This document shows positions 4,411 to 7,650 of a stretch of DNA of 7,650 bases, piece by piece (position 1 is the first letter of the stretch; each line of letters opens with the position of its first letter). This stretch comes from JAYEHK01 sp034659475. Lineage in GTDB: Bacteria > Bacillota > Syntrophomonadia > Syntrophomonadales > Syntrophomonadaceae. The stretch spans positions 1 through 7,650 of the forward strand of contig JAYEHK010000182.1 in assembly GCA_034659475.1 (NCBI GenBank), in the 5' to 3' direction. The translations under genes and the position numbers were made by a program. Below the pieces are notes generated by a model, which saw only the letters and a list, made by a program, of their open reading frames with translations, did no database searches and was not told the origin of the DNA.

Positions 4411-5850
4411 ATGGCTAAATTAAAAGGACTAATTATCGGAGTTCTGGCAGGATTTATTATAGGGATTTTACCAGCTCCTGTACTGGCGTATGTATTTTAT
4501 CCACCGACGACAGATCAAAGTGAAGTTCAACGAATAATTAATAAAGGAGCAATGGACAGACTGGAGCCGTGTACCCAACCTGATGAGACAGGATTCAAAG
4601 AATTTGTAGGGGCTACATACTGGACAAAAAGTACCAAAGCAAGTAAAAATTCAAGCATAAAATATAGAACAACACAATTAAAGATACGGATTGGTCCTGC
4701 AGATCATCCCAATTCTCTTTATACAGCCTTTGATGCTAGCGATTTTAGTATGCAAGATAAGATGGATTATGGACAGGTATACTACAGCATGGTGGGAATC
4801 ACAATGGGGGATTTCTATAACCGAATGACAAAGGCAGATGGTACCAGGGCTAGTAAAAAAGAAGTGGATTTGGCTTTTGAACAGTTTGATATGATTTACG
4901 TGGGTGCAACGGTAGCAATCTATTCAACAGACATTAACCATCCTCTGCAGACCATTAATACTTTGTCGGAAGTAGATGCTGCCTGTGCTGCTACAGGCTT
5001 TGGCGCTTATGCGGATGAAATGAAAACTCGCTGGAATGCACAATTAATTATAAGAGATCGACCGGATTTCAGTCCGGTACCATCCGGAGCCACATCATGG
5101 CAGGAAAAATACCTGACAGAGCCGGCATTTGTTGTTGATGGTAGTATAGGATCAACCAAGGACGTGCAGTTTGACATTATCAACACAGGCATATTCTCCG
5201 ATATAACTGATGTGCTTATTTGGCGTGAAGGCAACTTCGAAGAAGAGATTTATTACGAAAAAGAGATCAAAGTTGAAGCCGGAGATCGGAATACCATTAC
5301 GATCCCTGACGTTAAACTGGATGAAAGCTTTCTGGCAATAAAGGTAAATGTAGATGGTGTAACTCCATCTCACGAAGCACAGACGGCTCAATTCAATAAC
5401 ATGATGCTTATTCAGCTGGGCGGTTCGTCAGGTTCAAATAACGCAGCGGTTTCAGGTGGTGTTGATCTGGCAATAACAGGAAAACTGTCAAGATCCAGTG
5501 TTTCAATACCTCCGAACGGAACGCCAATGTCTGGCAGTATTACATACACCATAACCCGAAAGGACAGTGGTACAGATCTGGTTACAGGTGTTGTTACCAT
5601 GTATGGTCCAGTGGGGACAAAGACAGCAACGGTTACTCTAACGGGAGGGCAGTCGATCAAACAAGCGTATCTTTTTAAAACCGGTGTACCTGGTACATAT
5701 CAAATGAGCGCACAGGTGTGGCCAAGCGGACAGAATGAATTGAATCCGACAGATAACTGTACGCCACCCTACATAATGACGTTTACAAAACAGGCCTATC
5801 CGGAAAGGAAAGATGGCGATTCTGGAATTGAAGGAGGATTAGGCGGTTAG
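4411..5850 (+). CDS. Secreted protein with two CARDB/Ig-like modules
   Basis: A 479-residue exported protein. Residues 1-26 are a signal peptide (MAKLKG, hydrophobic core, PVLA before the likely cleavage at Y27). Residues 30-235 form a domain I do not recognise. Residues ~238-335 look like a CARDB or related beta-sandwich (KDVQFDIINTG, ITDVLIWREG, NTITIPDVKLD). A Gly/Ser/Asn-rich linker at ~336-350 leads to a second beta-sandwich at ~351-459, ending with QNELNPTDN, reminiscent of the ExNPxDN end of CARDB domains. The tail is GIEGGLGG. There is no sortase motif or C-terminal membrane anchor, so it is probably secreted or held non-covalently. AGGGAGG, 6 nt before the ATG, fixes the start. It lies between the stalk-domain gene and TadE-like genes and may be an appendage or adhesion component. 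That role is inference. Confidence 0.8.
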   Translation: MAKLKGLIIGVLAGFIIGILPAPVLAYVFYPPTTDQSEVQRIINKGAMDRLEPCTQPDETGFKEFVGATYWTKSTKASKNSSIKYRTTQLKIRIGPADHPNSLYTAFDASDFSMQDKMDYGQVYYSMVGITMGDFYNRMTKADGTRASKKEVDLAFEQFDMIYVGATVAIYSTDINHPLQTINTLSEVDAACAATGFGAYADEMKTRWNAQLIIRDRPDFSPVPSGATSWQEKYLTEPAFVVDGSIGSTKDVQFDIINTGIFSDITDVLIWREGNFEEEIYYEKEIKVEAGDRNTITIPDVKLDESFLAIKVNVDGVTPSHEAQTAQFNNMMLIQLGGSSGSNNAAVSGGVDLAITGKLSRSSVSIPPNGTPMSGSITYTITRKDSGTDLVTGVVTMYGPVGTKTATVTLTGGQSIKQAYLFKTGVPGTYQMSAQVWPSGQNELNPTDNCTPPYIMTFTKQAYPERKDGDSGIEGGLGG

Positions 5851-5892
5851 AGCAATTATGGCTTAGCTTTTTACAACAATATATAATTGGTC

Positions 5893-5928
5893 AAAAAGGC
5901 TCACATTAAAGAATGTGGGCCTTTTTTT
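5893..5928 (+). terminator. Rho-independent terminator after the CARDB-like gene
   Basis: AAAAAGGC (5893-5900) and CACATT (5902-5907) pair with AATGTG (5912-5917) and GCCTTTTT (5919-5926) across a 4-nt loop, with one U-G pair between the blocks. An uninterrupted T run (5922-5928) follows. This is the clearest intrinsic terminator in the window. It implies that the pseudopilin genes beyond have their own promoter or rely on read-through. Confidence 0.9.
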
Positions 5929-5948
5929 ATGGAAGGAGAGTGATTCTA

Positions 5949-6360
5949 TTGTTTTAAAAAGCTTTTACATAATGAGGATGGACAGGCATTAGTAGAATTT
6001 GTTATTTGCCTGCCAGTCTTTATTGCTTTTGCTTATGGGGTTTTCGTTCTTTTTTGGTGGGGTTCTATTGGACTTATAACACAGGAAGTTTCACATGAAG
6101 TTGCTCGTAAATATGCAGTAACAATGGATTCTTCAGATGCTGAAAAGCTTGGTGAAACTTACCTTGGCCGGTGGGCATATATGTTTATCGAAACAGACTC
6201 TATAAATGTAACCGTCTATCAAAGCGGTGATAAAGCCGTATCCAATGTATCGGTTAAACCAAGAGTGTCACAATTATATTTTTATCAAAAATCAACAATT
6301 AGTAGATCATCTTCCTGTGTACTGGAGCGAGTCTGGCGGGAAAGAAGCAAATATTTGTAG
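5949..6360 (+). CDS. TadE-like pseudopilin, apparent frameshift right after the start
   Basis: From 5971 the frame reads NEDGQALVEFVICLPVFIAF, the TadE signature (GxAxVEF followed by a single hydrophobic segment to about residue 32). It continues without interruption for 129 residues to TAG at 6358-6360, ending IxRSSSCVLERVWRERSKYL as TadE-type proteins do. TadE proteins are minor pseudopilins of Tad/Flp pili with one N-terminal membrane helix. The expected start is TTG at 5949-5951, 10 nt after AAGGAG (5933-5938), but there the frame hits TAA at 5955. Dropping one T from TTTT (5952-5955) restores MFKKLLH joined to NEDGQ. No conventional start lies in the intact frame before ATG 6124, which would remove the membrane helix. 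The gene is therefore a recent pseudogene, carries a sequencing error, or uses +1 slippage. The terminator upstream separates it from the previous gene; a second TadE-like gene follows after 16 bp. Confidence 0.7.
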
Positions 6361-6376
6361 ATTTGGAGGCATGCTT

Positions 6377-6553
6377 TTGATTATAAAACATGTAAAAAAC
6401 GAGAAAGGTTCCATCATGATTGAGACAGTATGTGCTAATATGCTGCTGCTTATATGTTTTTTAGCATTTATGGAAGCTGTCTTTATGTATCAGGGTTCGA
6501 TGTATACGCAAAGAATAGCCAGTGTAACATTGGGGTCTGACCCCAGGATGTAA
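6377..6553 (+). pseudogene. Second TadE-like pseudopilin, truncated by REP/RAYT insertion
   Basis: A 58-codon remnant. It starts at TTG 6377, 7 nt after GGAGG (6365-6369); an ATG at 6371 is too close to that site. It reads KHVKNEKGSIMIETVCANML, then a hydrophobic segment (LLICFLAFMEAVFMY) and QGSMYTQRIASV. The GSxxIET motif followed by one membrane helix matches TadE-type pseudopilins. After V the frame enters the REP repeat at 6523, adds TLGSDPRM and stops at 6551-6553. The lost C-terminal part, perhaps 80 or more residues by family standards, is not obviously present right of the transposase gene. The gene lies 16 bp after the first TadE-like gene, and the two were probably translated together. 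Confidence 0.7.
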
Positions 6554-6583
6554 CATTGGGGTCTGACCCCAGGATGTAACATT
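6523..6583. repeat. Tandem REP units, 2.35 copies of 26 bp
   Basis: Two exact 26-bp units (6523-6548 and 6549-6574) begin TGTAACATT and contain the palindrome TGGGGTCTGACCCCA, at 6531-6545 and 6557-6571. A third partial unit, TGTAACATT (6575-6583), follows. REP hairpins preceded by a short GTAA/GTAG-type tetranucleotide are substrates of REP-associated tyrosine transposases, and such a gene begins 75 bp downstream. The array interrupts the second pseudopilin gene and supplies its premature stop. Confidence 0.9.
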
Positions 6584-6598
6584 ATTTAAGGTAAAATG

Positions 6599-6604
6599 TA
6601 AAAT
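6599..6604 (+). promoter_or_regulatory. Possible -10 element for the RAYT gene
   Basis: TGTAAAAT contains a TAAAAT hexamer 59 bp before the transposase start. The -35 position falls inside the partial third REP unit (TGTAACA) and is weak. This is a low-confidence guess based on position and base composition. Confidence 0.25.
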
Positions 6605-6621
6605 TATTGAAGGAAGAAGAT

Positions 6622-6651
6622 GCCTCCTGCTACAATAGTAGCAGGGGGTGA
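6622..6651 (+). promoter_or_regulatory. Hairpin covering the RAYT ribosome binding site
   Basis: CCTGCTAC (6626-6633) pairs perfectly with GTAGCAGG (6638-6645) across the loop AATA. The stem extends with U-G and two C-G pairs to 6648. The downstream arm contains the Shine-Dalgarno AGGGGGTGA (6643-6651) located just before the ATG at 6658. The fold would hide the site and keep transposase translation low, as is known for IS200 leaders. Confidence 0.65.
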
Positions 6652-6657
6652 TTTATT

Positions 6658-7494
6658 ATGGCGAGAAAACCGCGAGTGGAGTATGCAGAGGGGATTTTTC
6701 ATGTCATCCAGCGTGGTAATAATAGGGAATATATATTTAATGAAGCGGATGAAAAGGACTATCTGATAGATTGTTTTCAACGTGCTGTAGAAAAGGATAA
6801 AGCAGAGATTTTTGCTTATGTAGTGATGGGGAATCATTTTCACGCAGCAATGAAATCAGAAAACGAATCGTTGGGAAAAGTAATGCAGAGAATTAACACA
6901 CGTTACAGCGTCTATTATAATCGCAAACGAGAACGAACTGGTCATGTCTTTGAGGGCCGGTATAAAGCTGCCCCTGTTCAGGATGACCGATATTTATTGG
7001 CACTTGTTCGATATATTCACCGTAATCCTGTACGTGCTAAAATATGTGATCGTGTTGAGAATTACAGATGGAGCAGTGATGGTTATTATAGAGGCATTTG
7101 CGATAGTTTTGTTTGCAGCGACTTGCTCTTGGGAATTCTGGCAAATGACTCACGAGTTGCATTAGATGAATATCATAATTTGATGAAGATTACCGATGAA
7201 CATCAGGATATGATGATAAGGGAAGCTGATTATATTGGTGATGAAGCTCTCTGCGCACAGTGGACATCTCAAGAGTTAGATCCTGCTCGAAGCGAACTAG
7301 ATGAAATCCTGATCAATACAGGTTTAGACATGGAAGGATATAGAATGGTCAAGAACGGATCAAGAAAACGTGAGTTAGTTCCGTATAAAGAGGCCTTTGT
7401 CCGTAGAGCGTTGGCAGAGGGCTACCCTCAAAACGAAATCGCTTCTTTTCTTGGATTAACACGAATGACTCTATACCGATATATAAAAAATTAG
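6658..7494 (+). CDS. REP-associated tyrosine transposase (Y1/HUH, RAYT)
   Basis: A 278-residue single-strand DNA transposase of the IS200-like Y1 class. The metal-binding HUH motif is H60-F-H62 in VVMGNHFHAA. The likely nucleophile is Y119 in LVRYIHRNPVRA, followed by the family signature ENYRWSS at 134-140. The opening RKPRVEYAEGIFHVIQRGNN and the TGHVFEGRYKA block (94-104) are typical of REP-associated enzymes. A C-terminal helix-turn-helix at about 247-277 (GYPQNEIASFLGLTRMTLYR) resembles DnaA-C-type or homeodomain-like modules found in some RAYTs. The catalytic residues are present and the frame is complete, so the enzyme may be active. REP units lie only upstream in the visible sequence. 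Its leader hairpin probably represses translation. The element disrupts the second pseudopilin gene. Confidence 0.92.
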   Translation: MARKPRVEYAEGIFHVIQRGNNREYIFNEADEKDYLIDCFQRAVEKDKAEIFAYVVMGNHFHAAMKSENESLGKVMQRINTRYSVYYNRKRERTGHVFEGRYKAAPVQDDRYLLALVRYIHRNPVRAKICDRVENYRWSSDGYYRGICDSFVCSDLLLGILANDSRVALDEYHNLMKITDEHQDMMIREADYIGDEALCAQWTSQELDPARSELDEILINTGLDMEGYRMVKNGSRKRELVPYKEAFVRRALAEGYPQNEIASFLGLTRMTLYRYIKN

Positions 7495-7523
7495 TAACTA
7501 TTCAGCATCCCCTATTATCATAG

Positions 7524-7650
7524 AAGGGCAGGTCAAAGAGAAGGCTGATAACAACCTTCAAAATTGAACCTAAAAACGGGTTAAAAAATTATAGAGAGTA
7601 TGTAAAGAGAGGTTTGCCAGAAGTCAAAGCCATTATGGCATCAAATACAG
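7524..7650 (+). CDS. Partial open frame of unknown function at the right edge
   Basis: After a stop at 7521-7523 the frame stays open to the window end, 42 codons. It includes FKIEPKNGLKNYREYVKRGL and then PEVKAIMASNT, which has a coding-like composition. There is no start codon with a ribosome binding site, so it could be the interior of an interrupted gene or chance. A second frame at 7493-7567 reads SNYSASPIIIEGQVKEKADN before a stop and could be the displaced tail of the truncated pseudopilin. Neither is recognised. Confidence 0.25.

Noticed and set aside
5007..5660. Several minus-strand frames within the CARDB-like gene
   Set aside because: They are shadows of a well-supported plus-strand gene with signal peptide, ribosome binding site and terminator.
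6523..6583. Repeat block considered as a CRISPR fragment
   Set aside because: The 26-bp units are directly adjacent with no spacers, are strongly palindromic and sit beside a RAYT gene, so REP is the right reading.
6944..7165. Alternative 73-codon plus-strand frame inside the RAYT gene
   Set aside because: It overlaps the conserved Y1 transposase core in another frame and has no start signal.

Overview
The window looks like a chromosomal segment of a Gram-positive, AT-leaning anaerobic Firmicute, probably a clostridial or Peptococcaceae-like organism. The reasons are strong GGAGG-type ribosome binding sites, TTG starts, U-tailed hairpin terminators, a copper-amine-oxidase-type stalk-domain secreted protein, a Hol_Tox-like mini toxin and a DUF6431 transposon protein. 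No species is claimed.

Layout. (1) Positions 1 to about 1550, minus strand: one end of a two-gene (or larger) DDE transposon. It holds a DUF6431-type zinc-finger/HTH protein followed by a DDE transposase whose C-terminus runs off the left edge; the three catalytic acidic residues are visible in a DD35E arrangement. (2) About 1550-1860: a noncoding junction with a very strong hairpin (1599-1645), then broken traces of a GGDEF domain. (3) 1857-2864: an open frame whose first residues are the last helix of a GGDEF domain. The rest resembles a CpaE-type protein (degenerate receiver plus MinD-like fold) with no Walker A motif. (4) 2915-3208: a compact, previously unlabelled type I toxin-antitoxin candidate. 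It has a 26-residue membrane peptide, an extended -10 promoter, an SD-sequestering hairpin, complementary 5' and 3' UTR arms, a convergent antisense RNA promoter, and terminators for both strands. (5) 3376-4263 and 4411-5850: two secreted proteins, one with two stalk domains and one with two CARDB/Ig-like modules. (6) 5949-6360 and 6377-6553: two TadE-type pseudopilins in tandem. The first has an apparent one-base frameshift immediately after its start. The second is cut off by (7) a REP/RAYT element: two and a third 26-bp REP units, then a Y1 (HUH) transposase gene at 6658-7494. (8) 7495-7650: unassigned sequence with an open partial frame.

Together, the CpaE-like protein, the secreted stalk/CARDB proteins and the TadE-like pseudopilins suggest part of a Tad-like pilus or surface-appendage locus. 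It has been invaded on the left by a DDE transposon and on the right by a RAYT element, with a type I toxin cassette lodged inside. The intergenic hairpin between the two secreted-protein genes (4309-4365) shares its stem sequence and flanks with the outer arms of the toxin cassette, so it may be an internally deleted relic of the same cassette. All functional statements come from reading the sequence; no database search was run.
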